Part shown: piece by piece, positions 52,254-61,152 of the stretch
Layout: each line of letters starts with the position of its first letter
How positions within the stretch are numbered: position 1 is the first letter of the stretch
DNA from: Vagococcus hydrophili
Lineage (GTDB): Bacteria; Bacillota; Bacilli; Lactobacillales; Vagococcaceae
Length of the DNA stretch: 64,000 nucleotides
Assembly (NCBI RefSeq): GCF_011304195.1
Contig: NZ_CP049887.1
Location: 2,170,001-2,234,000 of the forward strand
Direction: 5' to 3'
Program-made: the position numbers and the translations under genes
The notes under the pieces: model-generated
Databases searched by the model: none
Seen by the model: the letters and a program-made list of their open reading frames with translations, nothing else
What the model was told of the DNA's origin: nothing

Positions 52254-53456
52254 TTAGTTTTGATTCGACATTTCTAGTAATTTGGTTTTTAAGTCTTCTT
52301 CCATGACGCTTAGTTCGATTTCGGCGTTGCGGCGTTTTTCTTTTCCTTCTTTTTGGATACGTAGTGTTTCTTGGATGGTTTCAACTAAGTCGTTTTGTGT
52401 TTTTTGTAATGTCTCAATATCGACAATACCACGTTCATTTTCCTCAGCTGTTTCAATGGCAGAAATTTTTAACATTTCTGAGTTCTTCGTTAACAAATCA
52501 TTTGTTGTTTGAGAAACTTGACGTTGCGCTGTTACGGCATCTTTTTGTCTTAATAAAGTTAAAGCAATCGCTACTTGGTTTTTCCATAAAGGAATCGCTG
52601 TATTGATTGATGCTTGAATTTTTTCAGCCAATGCTTGATTGGTATTTTGAATCAAGCGAATTTGTGGTGCTTGTTGAATCGTAATTTGACGCGCTAATTT
52701 TAAGTCATACGTTCTCTTTTCAAGGCGATCAACGAATTGATTTAAATCATTAACGATTTGAGCGTCCATTTGATCTCCAGTGCTTTCTGCCTTTTTCATG
52801 GCTTCTGGAATCGTTACAAGGTTTAAGTCATCAATTTTTACTTCACCTGCAGCAATATAAATATTTAAGGCATCGAAGTAATCTTTATTTTTATTATAAA
52901 GTTGTTCTAACATTAAGTTATCTTGGAGTAAGCCGTTTTTCTCTTTATCAAGTTTCACGGCAATCTTGTCAATTTGAGCCCCAATTTTTTGGTATTTAGC
53001 AGTCACTTCATAAACGGATTGTTTCACTTTACCAAACATTTTTTTGAAAATATTACTATCACGAGCTTCTAGTTCACTAGGGCTTGCTTCGTTTAAGCGA
53101 TACATTAATTCTGTTAAAGAATCTCCCATAGGACCGATATCTTGCGCTTGGACGTGATTTAACATAGTGTGAGAGAACTCACCTAATTTTTGTTGAGCGG
53201 CAACCCCGTAGCTAAGAACAGCTTGGCTATCTGTTGCGTCAATTTGAGCAGCTAATTCACGAGCTTGTCTTTGACGGTCTTCTGGTAATTTATCAATCAC
53301 CTTTATTGCAGCAGATGTGTTAGTTTGTAATTTTTCTTCAACGGTTGCGAGTTTTGAAGCGTCTGGTGCTTCAAAAGGATTACTTAGTAAGTCATCTAAT
53401 GTATTAGAGACAGGGGATACATCTTTTAAGTCAGTTGGTTTTAATTCGTCAGTCAT
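52254..53456 (-). CDS. telA: TelA-family protein (toxic anion resistance family)
   Basis: 400 aa, largely alpha-helical, PF05816 TelA family. Features are [16 protein letters not shown] near residue 60, a long coiled coil, [20 protein letters not shown] near residue 250 and [20 protein letters not shown] near residue 290, all typical of TelA. Named for tellurite resistance, but in Firmicutes more often linked with cell-envelope stress. The ATG follows GAGGAG and lies 3 bp after the xpaC-like stop, so the two form one operon, the common arrangement. Confidence 0.92.
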   Translation of the reverse strand: MTDELKPTDLKDVSPVSNTLDDLLSNPFEAPDASKLATVEEKLQTNTSAAIKVIDKLPEDRQRQARELAAQIDATDSQAVLSYGVAAQQKLGEFSHTMLNHVQAQDIGPMGDSLTELMYRLNEASPSELEARDSNIFKKMFGKVKQSVYEVTAKYQKIGAQIDKIAVKLDKEKNGLLQDNLMLEQLYNKNKDYFDALNIYIAAGEVKIDDLNLVTIPEAMKKAESTGDQMDAQIVNDLNQFVDRLEKRTYDLKLARQITIQQAPQIRLIQNTNQALAEKIQASINTAIPLWKNQVAIALTLLRQKDAVTAQRQVSQTTNDLLTKNSEMLKISAIETAEENERGIVDIETLQKTQNDLVETIQETLRIQKEGKEKRRNAEIELSVMEEDLKTKLLEMSNQN

Positions 53457-53459
53457 TTA

Positions 53460-54167
53460 TTATATCTCCTCTTCTTGTTTGTATGAGTCATAAACTTTTT
53501 CTCGGTCAATATTTTGTTTGGCGATTGAAATTTCTACATCTAAATCTTCCAAATCATCATTAACGAAATCAGCGTAGTCTTTTACGATTAATTGTGAAAC
53601 CTCTTCAATGGCTGTGGCGCTTTGAGTCAAAGCATCAAAGGTATCTTTGTTTTTTAACTCATGGTTATTGATTTCTACATACTTATTTGTTAATTCTACT
53701 AAGTTTGGTAGGTGATTGTAAAGGAAACGATCACATAAATGAAGTTTTCTAGGTTCTTTCACAATCTCTTTAAACATCGCTTTAGATGCTTTTAATGTAT
53801 CGTATCTTAAATTGATTGCTTTTAGTTTAGCAACTTGATTCATGTTGTCTTCAAGTGTTTTAATTTGTTTTTTTGTTTCTGCCATCGTATCTCTAAAGAA
53901 GACGATTTCTTTGTTGGTCATTCCTAAGCTTTCGTAATGAGCTTCTTTTTCACGTGAAAGGTTTGGCATTCTGTCTTTTGACTTATTCGAACGATTACCA
54001 GATAAGGCTCTAAAAATATTAAAAATCGCCCAAAGTAATGCCATAAACAGAACAATTGAGAAGATAGTATTAATAAAGCCACCACCTACATGAACAACTA
54101 GTCCAACTGGTATTAATACGATGATGAGTAAAATAGACTTCCATAATGATGCGTTTTTTGTTTTCAT
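53460..54167 (-). CDS. xpaC: XpaC-like protein
   Basis: 235 aa. Two membrane segments at the start (ILLIIVLIPVGLVVHVGGGF and IFSIVLFMALLWAIFNIF), then a soluble helical domain. It contains REKEAHYESLGMTNKEI and EIVKEPRKLHLCDRFLYNHL, as in the XpaC / 5-bromo-4-chloroindolyl phosphate hydrolysis family. The family name comes from an old phenotype and does not define an activity. TAGGAGTGG precedes the ATG. First gene of the xpaC-telA operon. Confidence 0.88.
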   Translation of the reverse strand: MKTKNASLWKSILLIIVLIPVGLVVHVGGGFINTIFSIVLFMALLWAIFNIFRALSGNRSNKSKDRMPNLSREKEAHYESLGMTNKEIVFFRDTMAETKKQIKTLEDNMNQVAKLKAINLRYDTLKASKAMFKEIVKEPRKLHLCDRFLYNHLPNLVELTNKYVEINNHELKNKDTFDALTQSATAIEEVSQLIVKDYADFVNDDLEDLDVEISIAKQNIDREKVYDSYKQEEEI

Positions 54168-54313
54168 ACGAATCCACTCCTAAATGTTTTATCAAACATA
54201 TTTGATCTTAAAAACATTTTATCATAGTGAACTGAAATAGATATCAGTCTATGGATTGATTTATTTTTTTTTAAGAATTAGCTAAAATAAGGTAACAATT
54301 AATAGGAAGTTTG

Positions 54314-54342
54314 TTGAAAACAACGCCCGTTAAAGGTATGAT
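54314..54342 (+). promoter_or_regulatory. Promoter of the nudF operon
   Basis: TTGAAA (54314-54319), 17-bp spacer, TATGAT (54337-54342), 35 bp before the nudF start. The best sigma-A-like promoter in the gap. Confidence 0.75.
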
Positions 54343-54376
54343 ATGCTTAATATTAAAGATATTCAAGGAGAAAATA

Positions 54377-54925
54377 ATGAAAGATCAATTTGAAGAAAAA
54401 ACAATTAAACGTGAAATTTTGTATGAAGGAAAGATTATTGATGTTGTTCTAGATGATGTTTTACTACCAAATGGGAAAACATCTAAGCGAGAATTAGTCT
54501 TCCATAATGGAGCTGTCGCGATAATTGCGATTACACCAGAAAATAAAATGATATTAGTTAAACAATATCGTAAAGCTGTTGAAAAAAGTATTTTAGAAAT
54601 TCCAGCAGGAAAGATTGAAAAGGACGAAACGGTTCCAATGGAGACAGCTAAAAGAGAATTAGAAGAAGAAACTGGCTATCAAGCAAAAGAAATAAAAGAA
54701 ATTGCTAAATTTATTTCTTCTCCTGGTTTTTCTAATGAGTGGTTATATTTATATGAGGCTAAAGACTTAGTTAAAGTTGAAAACCCATTACCGCAAGATG
54801 AGGACGAATTTTTAGAGCTAATGGAATTAAGCTTAGATGAAGCCAAAGAAAAAATTGTGACTGGCGAAATTTGTGATGCCAAAACATTATATGCTATCCT
54901 ATACTGGGAAGCACAAAGTAAGTAA
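54377..54925 (+). CDS. nudF: Nudix hydrolase, ADP-ribose pyrophosphatase type
   Basis: 182 aa. Complete Nudix box AGKIEKDETVPMETAKRELE then EETGY (GX5EX7REUXEEXGU). IIDVVLDDVLLPNGKTSKRE upstream is typical of ADP-ribose pyrophosphatases, and FISSPGFSNEWLYLYEA of the NudF group. It hydrolyses ADP-ribose or related nucleoside diphosphates. The frame is open from 54311, but that ATG has no ribosome site; the ATG at 54377 follows AAGGAG. First gene of a run with the 62-aa protein, mtnN and pncA. Confidence 0.92.
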   Translation: MKDQFEEKTIKREILYEGKIIDVVLDDVLLPNGKTSKRELVFHNGAVAIIAITPENKMILVKQYRKAVEKSILEIPAGKIEKDETVPMETAKRELEEETGYQAKEIKEIAKFISSPGFSNEWLYLYEAKDLVKVENPLPQDEDEFLELMELSLDEAKEKIVTGEICDAKTLYAILYWEAQSK

Positions 54926-54935
54926 GGAGTTTAAC

Positions 54936-55124
54936 ATGTTTAGAAAAAATAAAGAATCAAATGTGGATGATTCTCCGCAGAAGAAAAACGAGGATCAGAT
55001 TTTAACAAGAAGTCGTGTTAGGGAGATTAATCAAAATAAAAAGCGTAATACATGGTTAAATAAAGCCATTGTGATTGTGGCAATTCTTTTAGCCATCACG
55101 ATTTACGCTGTACTTAAACTTTAA
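54936..55124 (+). CDS. 62-aa single-pass membrane protein, positional counterpart of MacP
   Basis: Start MFRKNKESNVDDSPQ, cytoplasmic charged part with LTRSRVREINQNKKRN, then one C-terminal helix (AIVIVAILLAITIYAVLKL). AAGGAG precedes the ATG at 54936, 10 bp after nudF. In streptococci the gene between a Nudix gene and mtnN/pfs is macP, encoding a small phosphoprotein with a C-terminal helix that activates PBP2a. Position, size class and topology fit, but I cannot show sequence homology, so the role is only suggested. Confidence 0.6.
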   Translation: MFRKNKESNVDDSPQKKNEDQILTRSRVREINQNKKRNTWLNKAIVIVAILLAITIYAVLKL

Positions 55125-55145
55125 TAATCTAGGGGAGTGTCTTTT

Positions 55146-55838
55146 TTGAAAATAGGAATTATTGGTGCAATGGAGCAAGAAGTTAAAATTTTAGCAAGTG
55201 AATTAACAGAAATGACTACATGGGAAGAAGCAGGAGCAAGCTTTTATTCAGGTAAATTAGGTCAACATGAAGTTGTTCTAACAAGATCTGGAATCGGTAA
55301 AACATTAGCAGCTGTGACAACAACCCTTTTAATTAGTCATTATGATGTGGATGTTGTGATTAATACAGGATCAGCTGGTGGGATTGGTGAAGGATTAGCA
55401 ATTGGAGATTTAGTTATTTCTGATAAAGTTGCCTATTCAGATGTGGATGTGACAGCTTTTGGTTACGAATACGGTCAAATGGCACAAATGCCTTTGTATT
55501 ATGAAGCAGATAAAAAATTAGTTGAGTTGGCAATGGAAGCTTCAAGTAGTGCGATGTTAAATACACGTGTTGGTTTGATTGTTTCAGGAGACACATTTGT
55601 CAGCAGTGACAAGCAAATTCAAGATATTAAGTCTCATTTTCCAGATTGTTTAGCTAACGAAATGGAAGGGGCAGCAATTGCTCATGTTGCGTATCAATAC
55701 AAAAAACCATTTGTTGTTATTCGTGCCATGAGTGATGTTGGTGACGAGAATGCTAGCGTGAATTTTGATGAGTTTATCATAGAAGCAGGAGAAAAATCAG
55801 CGAAGATGGTTTTAGCTTTAATTGCTGAAATAAAATAG
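55146..55838 (+). CDS. mtnN: 5'-methylthioadenosine/S-adenosylhomocysteine nucleosidase
   Basis: 230 aa. Hydrolyses MTA and SAH to adenine and the thioribose product; it feeds methionine salvage and the LuxS pathway. MKIGIIGAMEQEV is the standard N-terminus. The active site is seen in NTGSAGGIGEGL, LIVSGDTFVSS, NEMEGAAIAHVA and VIRAMSDVGDENA (the catalytic Asp). The frame begins at a GTG adjoining the ribosome site (55137). The TTG at 55146, nine bases past AGGGGAG, gives the conserved start and is preferred. Confidence 0.95.
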   Translation: MKIGIIGAMEQEVKILASELTEMTTWEEAGASFYSGKLGQHEVVLTRSGIGKTLAAVTTTLLISHYDVDVVINTGSAGGIGEGLAIGDLVISDKVAYSDVDVTAFGYEYGQMAQMPLYYEADKKLVELAMEASSSAMLNTRVGLIVSGDTFVSSDKQIQDIKSHFPDCLANEMEGAAIAHVAYQYKKPFVVIRAMSDVGDENASVNFDEFIIEAGEKSAKMVLALIAEIK

Positions 55839-55853
55839 TCAGGAGATGAGTTC

Positions 55854-56399
55854 ATGGAAGCTTTATTATCCATTGATTATACCTATGATTTTGTCGCAGA
55901 TGATGGGAAATTAACGACAGGTAAAGTTGGACAAGCAATTGAGAAGAAGCTAGTTGCTTTAACAAAAGAGTTTATTGATAATGATGAATTCGTGGTTTTT
56001 GCGATTGATGGACATGATCCAACTGACAACTATCATCCAGAAAACAATTTGTTTCCACCTCATAATGTGATGGGAACTTCAGGAAGAGATTTATATGGCT
56101 CTTTAGCAGATTTGTACGAAGAAAAGATAAATGCTGACAATGTTTACTGGTTAGATAAGCGCCATTATTCAGCTTTTAGTGGAACGGACTTAGACATTCG
56201 TTTACGTGAGCGAAAGATTACTAAAATCCATCTTACAGGTGTTTGTACGGATATCTGTGTCCTTCACACAGCAGTGGATGCTTATAACTTAGGGTATGAG
56301 ATTGTCATTCATGAATCTTGTGTTCAAAGTTTTGATGAAGAAGGCCATAAATGGGCGTTGAGACATTTTAAAAATACATTAGGTGCAGAGATAAGATAA
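55854..56399 (+). CDS. pncA: Cysteine hydrolase, nicotinamidase type
   Basis: 181 aa, isochorismatase superfamily. LLSIDYTYDFV holds the first catalytic Asp, DKRHYSAFSGTDL the Lys, and GVCTDICVLHTAVDA the nucleophilic Cys. Metal-binding residues are suggested by DGHDPTDNYHPE. The set matches nicotinamidase, which deamidates nicotinamide in NAD salvage. AGGAGATGAG precedes the ATG, 15 bp after mtnN, so it is the last gene of the nudF operon. A related isochorismatase-like activity cannot be excluded. Confidence 0.85.
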   Translation: MEALLSIDYTYDFVADDGKLTTGKVGQAIEKKLVALTKEFIDNDEFVVFAIDGHDPTDNYHPENNLFPPHNVMGTSGRDLYGSLADLYEEKINADNVYWLDKRHYSAFSGTDLDIRLRERKITKIHLTGVCTDICVLHTAVDAYNLGYEIVIHESCVQSFDEEGHKWALRHFKNTLGAEIR

Positions 56400-56443
56400 G
56401 AGTAAAGAGCAGTTGACGTTGGTTGTCGACTGCTCTTTACTCT
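56399..56443. terminator. Long terminator after pncA
   Basis: A 19-bp stem with one G-T pair: AGAGTAAAGAGCAGTTGAC and GTCGACTGCTCTTTACTCT, 7-nt loop. Almost symmetric, so bidirectional between convergent pncA and the YeiH gene. Confidence 0.85.
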
Positions 56444-56449
56444 ATATTC

Positions 56450-56608
56450 AGTTGCTTGGATCTAGGCGCCTTTTTCATCACTTTGTGTAGTTCGGATTCA
56501 AAAGGCAGCTCCTGCGACAACTTCAAAAAATAAAATTAATTCCAAAAGCGTGAATTATTTTTATTTTCTTCCAGTTGCTTGGATCTAAGCGCCTTTTTCA
56601 TCACGTTA
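56450..56608 (+). repeat. Dispersed hairpin element, one full unit plus the start of a second
   Basis: CAGTTGCTTGGATCTAGGCG begins the unit. CAAAAGGCAGCTCCTGCGA, the AAAATAAAATTAATTCC / GAATTATTTTTATTTTC stem and a second CAGTTGCTTGGATC follow. The tail runs into the end of the YeiH gene. It lies between convergent genes. Confidence 0.82.
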
Positions 56609-57613
56609 TATATTAAATAACTGTATTAATACGAGTGCTAATCCGATTTGAATGACTCCTACTAGTAAGGCATAGATTAAGAAGCGGATACCTTCTTTGA
56701 AGAATTTCGCGAAATCTAGTCTTAAACCAATAGCAGCTAAAGCGGTAATTTCAAACCAACCGCTGACTTGATGAGCGATTGTGCTGATGCTTTCAGGGAG
56801 AGGAATCAAACTATTGATGGTACAAAAAGTTAAAAAGCCAATAATATACCAAGGAAGTGGCAATTTCTTTTTCGTTCTAGTTTCTACGTATTCAGTATTA
56901 GAAGTAGTTATACGATCCTTCTCAGTAAATTTAGAAAAAGCAAAGACAACGACAACTAAAAGAATAATTCGCATAATTTTGAAAAGTGTTGCGTATTCAA
57001 CGACTTCGGGACTGACCATACTGGCACTAGCCACAACTTGTCCAACTGATTGAAGGGTTCCACCGATGAGTGCACTTTTAGTTAAGACATCTGAATAAAG
57101 TCCTGTAGCAATTACAGGAAGGAGTAGCATGAGAACTGTTCCAAGTAAGTTGACTAAAGTAATAATCTGTCCTTTTTCTTCATCGTTTGCTTCAATTTCA
57201 GGAGCAATGGCACCGATGGCAGATGAGCCACACACGGCATTTCCACCAGCCATCAGTAAGCTCATTTTCTTTGAGAATTTCATTTTTTTACCTAATAAGT
57301 AAACAGCGAAAATCGTTCCTGTCATTTGTAAGACAATAAACCCAATTCCGTTAAATCCCATATGAGCAATGGTTTGAAAGGTTACTGTCGTTCCTAAAAG
57401 GACAATGGATAATTCTAACAACAAACTTTCAGCCAATTTGGTTCCTTTGCTTAAAAATGGTTGTTTGAAAAAAGTATTTCCCAGTAAGATACCAAGTAAA
57501 ATGGCAATCGTTGCTGCTCCAATTGTTGGCAACCAAATGGCAATCACTTTACTAATTGCTGCGACAATGAAGGATAAAATAAGTCCAGGTCCTATATTTT
57601 TGAATCTTTCCAT
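56606..57613 (-). CDS. YeiH family (UPF0324) putative sulfate exporter
   Basis: 335-aa membrane protein with about ten helices. [21 protein letters not shown] is the family signature (in part: [16 protein letters not shown]), with [18 protein letters not shown] and [17 protein letters not shown]. Family members are annotated as putative sulfate or sulfonate exporters. The chosen ATG (57613) gives [12 protein letters not shown]; a GTG at 57625 is too near the purine-rich ribosome site. A LysR regulator is divergent from it, the usual arrangement of yeiH with yeiE-like genes. Confidence 0.87.
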   Translation of the reverse strand: MERFKNIGPGLILSFIVAAISKVIAIWLPTIGAATIAILLGILLGNTFFKQPFLSKGTKLAESLLLELSIVLLGTTVTFQTIAHMGFNGIGFIVLQMTGTIFAVYLLGKKMKFSKKMSLLMAGGNAVCGSSAIGAIAPEIEANDEEKGQIITLVNLLGTVLMLLLPVIATGLYSDVLTKSALIGGTLQSVGQVVASASMVSPEVVEYATLFKIMRIILLVVVVFAFSKFTEKDRITTSNTEYVETRTKKKLPLPWYIIGFLTFCTINSLIPLPESISTIAHQVSGWFEITALAAIGLRLDFAKFFKEGIRFLIYALLVGVIQIGLALVLIQLFNI

Positions 57614-57728
57614 ATAATATTTCACACTCTCTTTTTATTTAATAAAAAAAGTATAACCTTTCTTTTTACATTTGAGAAATATATAGTTAGAATATTAATT
57701 ATAAGAAAAACTAATAATAGGTGATGAG

Positions 57729-58550
57729 ATGTTCAAATTATTAATAACATTTAAAAAAGCATATGAGACGAGAAATTTTTCAAAAGCAGCAGAGATTTTG
57801 TTTATTTCTCAACCCGCAGTCTCTAATCAGATTAAGCAATTAGAAGAAGAATTAGACTGTGTATTGTTTAGAAGAAAAGGTAAGCAAGAGATGGCACCAA
57901 CTGAATCAGCAGATATTTTGTATCAACGATTGTTAGATTTGACGGATGATTGGCAAGAAACAGTGAAGTTAGTCAAGACAACAGAAGAAGCAAAGAAGGT
58001 TTGTAAAATCAGTGCTTCAAATACTTTTTCAATTTATTACTTACCTGATTTAATAAAAGAGTTAATGAACCAGTTTCCGAATGTGATTTTTGAGTTAGAC
58101 ATGAAAAATTCAGAAGAAGTCTTAGAAAGTTTAGAAAAACATCAAGTGGATTTTGGTTTCATTGAAAAGCCAATTGTGACTGAGGGTGTTACTCGGACTA
58201 GGATAGAAAAAGATGAACTTGTGATCGCTGGGGATTTATCCAGTGATTTATGGTTGAGCCGTGAAGCGACATCTGGTGTTTTTCATTATATGGAAAACTA
58301 TTTATCCGCAGAAAATATTAAACCAGAACGGTTCTATGTGAAGAATAATGAGATGATAGTAAAGTTATTAGAATCAGGTATTGGGAAGAGTTTGATTTCC
58401 AAACGAGCAGTTACAGATAAACTCTCATTTGAAACGTTGGGAAAAGGGTACTTCCGTTATTTTTATTTTTTAAAGAAAAATGATATGGCAGATGTAGAAT
58501 TAAAAAAAATAGCGAAAGCAATTGAGTTGTTTTATGAGAATAAACAGTGA
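57729..58550 (+). CDS. LysR-family transcriptional regulator
   Basis: 273 aa. The N-terminal winged helix is TRNFSKAAEILFISQPAVSN followed by QIKQLEEELDCVLFRRKGK. A type-2 periplasmic-binding effector domain follows. The 57.6-57.7 kb divergent promoter region suggests it controls the YeiH-type exporter, and the overlapping downstream dehydrogenase may belong to the same transcript. AGGTGATGAG precedes the ATG. The ligand is unknown. Confidence 0.9.
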   Translation: MFKLLITFKKAYETRNFSKAAEILFISQPAVSNQIKQLEEELDCVLFRRKGKQEMAPTESADILYQRLLDLTDDWQETVKLVKTTEEAKKVCKISASNTFSIYYLPDLIKELMNQFPNVIFELDMKNSEEVLESLEKHQVDFGFIEKPIVTEGVTRTRIEKDELVIAGDLSSDLWLSREATSGVFHYMENYLSAENIKPERFYVKNNEMIVKLLESGIGKSLISKRAVTDKLSFETLGKGYFRYFYFLKKNDMADVELKKIAKAIELFYENKQ

Positions 58551-58564
58551 AAAATAGGGGGAAG

Positions 58565-59509
58565 ATGAGTTTGGAAAAACCAATTTTATTAGTATCTGTA
58601 CCGATAACTGAGATGCAATTAGAAGAATTAAGCCAAAAAGCAGTCGATTATCAAGTTGTTAAAGTTTTAGATTTACAGAGTGATATAAGTAAAATTGAAA
58701 TTATGTATGGTTGGGATAAAAGAATAGGAGAAGAGATTCTTTTATCCCAAAATAGTCAGTTAAAATGGGTACAAGCACAATCGGCTGGTGTGGATCATAT
58801 CGATGTTAAAGAGTTAGAAAAACGTGATGTTATCCTGACCAATGCTAGTGGTGTTCATGGAAATCAAATGAGTGAATCAATCTTAGGAATGATTTTTGCT
58901 CACACAAGAAACATTAAAGAAGCTGTACTGAACCAAGAAAAGTCAGCATGGGTGAAACCAGATGGAGCATCTGATTTATTTGGCAAGACAGTAATGATCG
59001 TTGGAACAGGACATATTGGTGAACGCTTAGCTGAAATACTAAGAGTTTTTGGAACGAATATCATTGGTGTCAATCGAAGTGGTCGAGAGATTCCTGGATT
59101 TGAAGAAATTTTAAAACAAGGAGAAATTTCTCAAAAGATAAGCGAAGCGGATATTATTGTCAATTTGTTACCAGATACGGAGGAAACTCATTATTTCTTT
59201 TCAGATAAGTTATTTAAAGAGATGAAAGATGGTGTGATTTTTATTAATGCTGGTCGTGGTGGCACAGTTAATACAGAGGCTTTAATTGAATCTTGTCAAA
59301 ATGATAAAATTGCTTTTGCCGGTCTAGATGTCTTTGAAACAGAGCCCTTACCAAGTGAAAGTCCTCTTTGGAAATTAGATAATGTATTGATTACACCTCA
59401 CACTTCAGGGATGTCAGATCAATATTATCAACGACTATTCCCGATATTTGTAACTAATTTATCAGAGTTTATCTTAAAAGGTAAAGTTGTACAAAATCAA
59501 ATTAGATAG
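58565..59509 (+). CDS. D-2-hydroxyacid dehydrogenase family protein
   Basis: 314 aa. NAD(P)-binding Rossmann domain with VMIVGTGHIGERLAEILRVFG. Catalytic residues are Arg in INAGRGGTVNTEALI, Glu in DVFETEPLPSESPLW and His in ITPHTSGMS. It reduces a 2-keto acid or oxidises a D-2-hydroxyacid; the substrate is not clear. The GTG at 58547 overlaps the LysR stop, but the ATG at 58565 after AGGGGGAAG is preferred. Likely co-transcribed with the LysR gene. Confidence 0.9.
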   Translation: MSLEKPILLVSVPITEMQLEELSQKAVDYQVVKVLDLQSDISKIEIMYGWDKRIGEEILLSQNSQLKWVQAQSAGVDHIDVKELEKRDVILTNASGVHGNQMSESILGMIFAHTRNIKEAVLNQEKSAWVKPDGASDLFGKTVMIVGTGHIGERLAEILRVFGTNIIGVNRSGREIPGFEEILKQGEISQKISEADIIVNLLPDTEETHYFFSDKLFKEMKDGVIFINAGRGGTVNTEALIESCQNDKIAFAGLDVFETEPLPSESPLWKLDNVLITPHTSGMSDQYYQRLFPIFVTNLSEFILKGKVVQNQIR

Positions 59510-59510
59510 A

Positions 59511-59555
59511 AAAAAGACGATTCACATCCGATTAATTGGAGGGAATCGTCTTTTT
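59511..59555 (+). terminator. Terminator after the dehydrogenase gene
   Basis: A 13-bp perfect stem AAAAAGACGATTC / GAATCGTCTTTTT. Confidence 0.88.
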
Positions 59556-59598
59556 AGTTTCTTCCAGTTAATCAGAGCAGAACGATTTTTTATTCACG
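59556..59598 (+). repeat. Possible remnant of the dispersed hairpin element
   Basis: TTTCTTCCAGTTAATCAGAG then CAGAACGATTTTTTATTCACG keeps the order TTCTTCCAGTT...GAGC...ACG.CTTTTTTCAC of the element start, with many changes. It lies between convergent genes like the good copies. Confidence 0.45.
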
Positions 59599-59599
59599 C

Positions 59600-60625
59600 T
59601 TATATAAATTTAACACAGACTACTTCTGGGGCGAATACATCTTTTTGTAATAATGATAATTCACCGGTTGTTTCGTTTCTTTCGAATAATGTTAGGTTAT
59701 CTGTGTTTTGATTAGCTAGTACAACAAATTTTTGGTCTGGTGTGATGTCGAAATCTCTTGGAAAATCACCTTCCACTGAAATTAATTGGATTAATTCAAT
59801 CGTCAAGCCTTCTTCTGATACTTTGTAAACAGCAAGTGAGTTATGACCACGGTTTGAAGCATAAAGGAATTTTCCGTCTTTAGAAATACGAATCGCAGCA
59901 CCACCATTAAAATCAGAAAAGCCTTCTGGTAAAGTTGAAATAACTTGTTTTTCAGTGAAGATACCAGTTGTTTCATCATATGCTAAAACAACGATTTCAC
60001 TTGATAATTCACCAAATAAATAAGCAACTTTATTGTTTGGATGGAAAACTAAATGACGAGGTCCAGTACCAGGATTTGCTTTGAAAGTCGCGACTTCTGT
60101 TAAATTTCCTTCATTTGAAACATCATAAGTATAAACGGTGTCATTTCCTAAATCACACGCTACTAAGCGGTTATCAGGTGTTAAATCAGCGTAGTGAGCA
60201 TGTGGTCCAGTTTGGTTTTCATGAGGACCGCTACCTTCATGTTGGATATGGTCAGCTAATGTGATTGAGCCGTTCTCATTAATTTTGTACGATGTTAAAA
60301 AACCTTGATGATAATTAGCACCAAAAACTAATCCTCTAACTTCATCAACTGCTACGTAGCAAGGAGGAGCACCTTCTTCGGTAACACGGTTTAAAAATGT
60401 GTATGTTCCGTCGGCTTCTTTTTTATAAGCAGCAACGCCACCTAAATCGCCATCTTTAGAGACAGCAAAGAGTTTTTCGTCTGTTGTTGTATCTAAAAAT
60501 GTTGGATTGTCTTCCTTAATAAGTGAAGTTAAATTAACTAACTCTTTCTTTGTAGTGTCTAGGTCGATTGTATAAATCCCTTGACTTGTTTTTCTAGTAT
60601 ATGAGCCTAAAAGTATTTTTTGCAT
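59600..60625 (-). CDS. pgl: 6-phosphogluconolactonase-type beta-propeller (YbhE/Pgl family)
   Basis: 341 aa, lactonase family seven-bladed propeller. Landmarks are ILLGSYTRKTSQGIYTI at the start, GSGPHENQTGPHAHYADLTP, FKANPGTGPRHLVFHPNNK, GGAAIRISKDGKFLYASNRG and FPRDFDITPDQKFVVLANQN. It hydrolyses 6-phosphogluconolactone in the pentose phosphate pathway, or acts on a related lactone. The ATG at 60625 follows AAAGGGTG; the GTG at 60637 is within the ribosome site. Monocistronic. Confidence 0.88.
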   Translation of the reverse strand: MQKILLGSYTRKTSQGIYTIDLDTTKKELVNLTSLIKEDNPTFLDTTTDEKLFAVSKDGDLGGVAAYKKEADGTYTFLNRVTEEGAPPCYVAVDEVRGLVFGANYHQGFLTSYKINENGSITLADHIQHEGSGPHENQTGPHAHYADLTPDNRLVACDLGNDTVYTYDVSNEGNLTEVATFKANPGTGPRHLVFHPNNKVAYLFGELSSEIVVLAYDETTGIFTEKQVISTLPEGFSDFNGGAAIRISKDGKFLYASNRGHNSLAVYKVSEEGLTIELIQLISVEGDFPRDFDITPDQKFVVLANQNTDNLTLFERNETTGELSLLQKDVFAPEVVCVKFI

Positions 60626-60778
60626 GTTTATGTACACCCTTTCCTTATTATCATCAAAATTATAACATAATAAAATAAATTAAGAAAAAAAGCGTACCTA
60701 TTGGTCAGATAAAAAGTTTTAAAGATAAAGTTATGCTATACTTATTTAGAATTGAAATATATAAAAGAGGTGTAAAAA

Positions 60779-61132
60779 ATGATGCAATCAGTCGTAAAGT
60801 CAATTGGAGCAGAAGCGATTAATAAAGAAGAACCTTTATTAATATTATTTGATACGAGTGCCACAGAATCATTAAAAAAACATGCGGTGATTCAAGAATT
60901 TAGTGAAGAAGCAATTAACGAGATTAAAGTGGGAGATACACTGCGCTTTGATGATCAGGAATACAAAATTACTCAAGTAGGGCCTGTTGCTAATCAATAT
61001 TTAAAAGAAATGGGACACGTCTCAATTGTTTTTAAAGAAATTGGAACAGAAGATCAATTAGCCAACGCCTTGTATGTTGAACCTTTTGAATTACCTGTCA
61101 TTAAAGAGGGTACAACCATTACTTATGGTTAA
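60779..61132 (+). CDS. GutA-like PTS IIA domain protein (glucitol/sorbitol family)
   Basis: 117 aa. LLILFDTSATESLKKHAVIQ near residue 25 and GDTLRFDDQEYKITQVGPVANQ resemble the glucitol/sorbitol-specific IIA family, with His in KKHAVIQEF as the candidate phosphorylated residue. No IIB, IIC or sorbitol dehydrogenase lies near, so it is an orphan IIA-like protein and may be regulatory. GAGGTG precedes two adjacent ATG codons (60779 or 60782). It is followed closely by the AI-2E-type permease and probably co-transcribed. Confidence 0.82.
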   Translation: MMQSVVKSIGAEAINKEEPLLILFDTSATESLKKHAVIQEFSEEAINEIKVGDTLRFDDQEYKITQVGPVANQYLKEMGHVSIVFKEIGTEDQLANALYVEPFELPVIKEGTTITYG

Positions 61133-61152
61133 TGTAAAAGGAGTTGAGTTTG

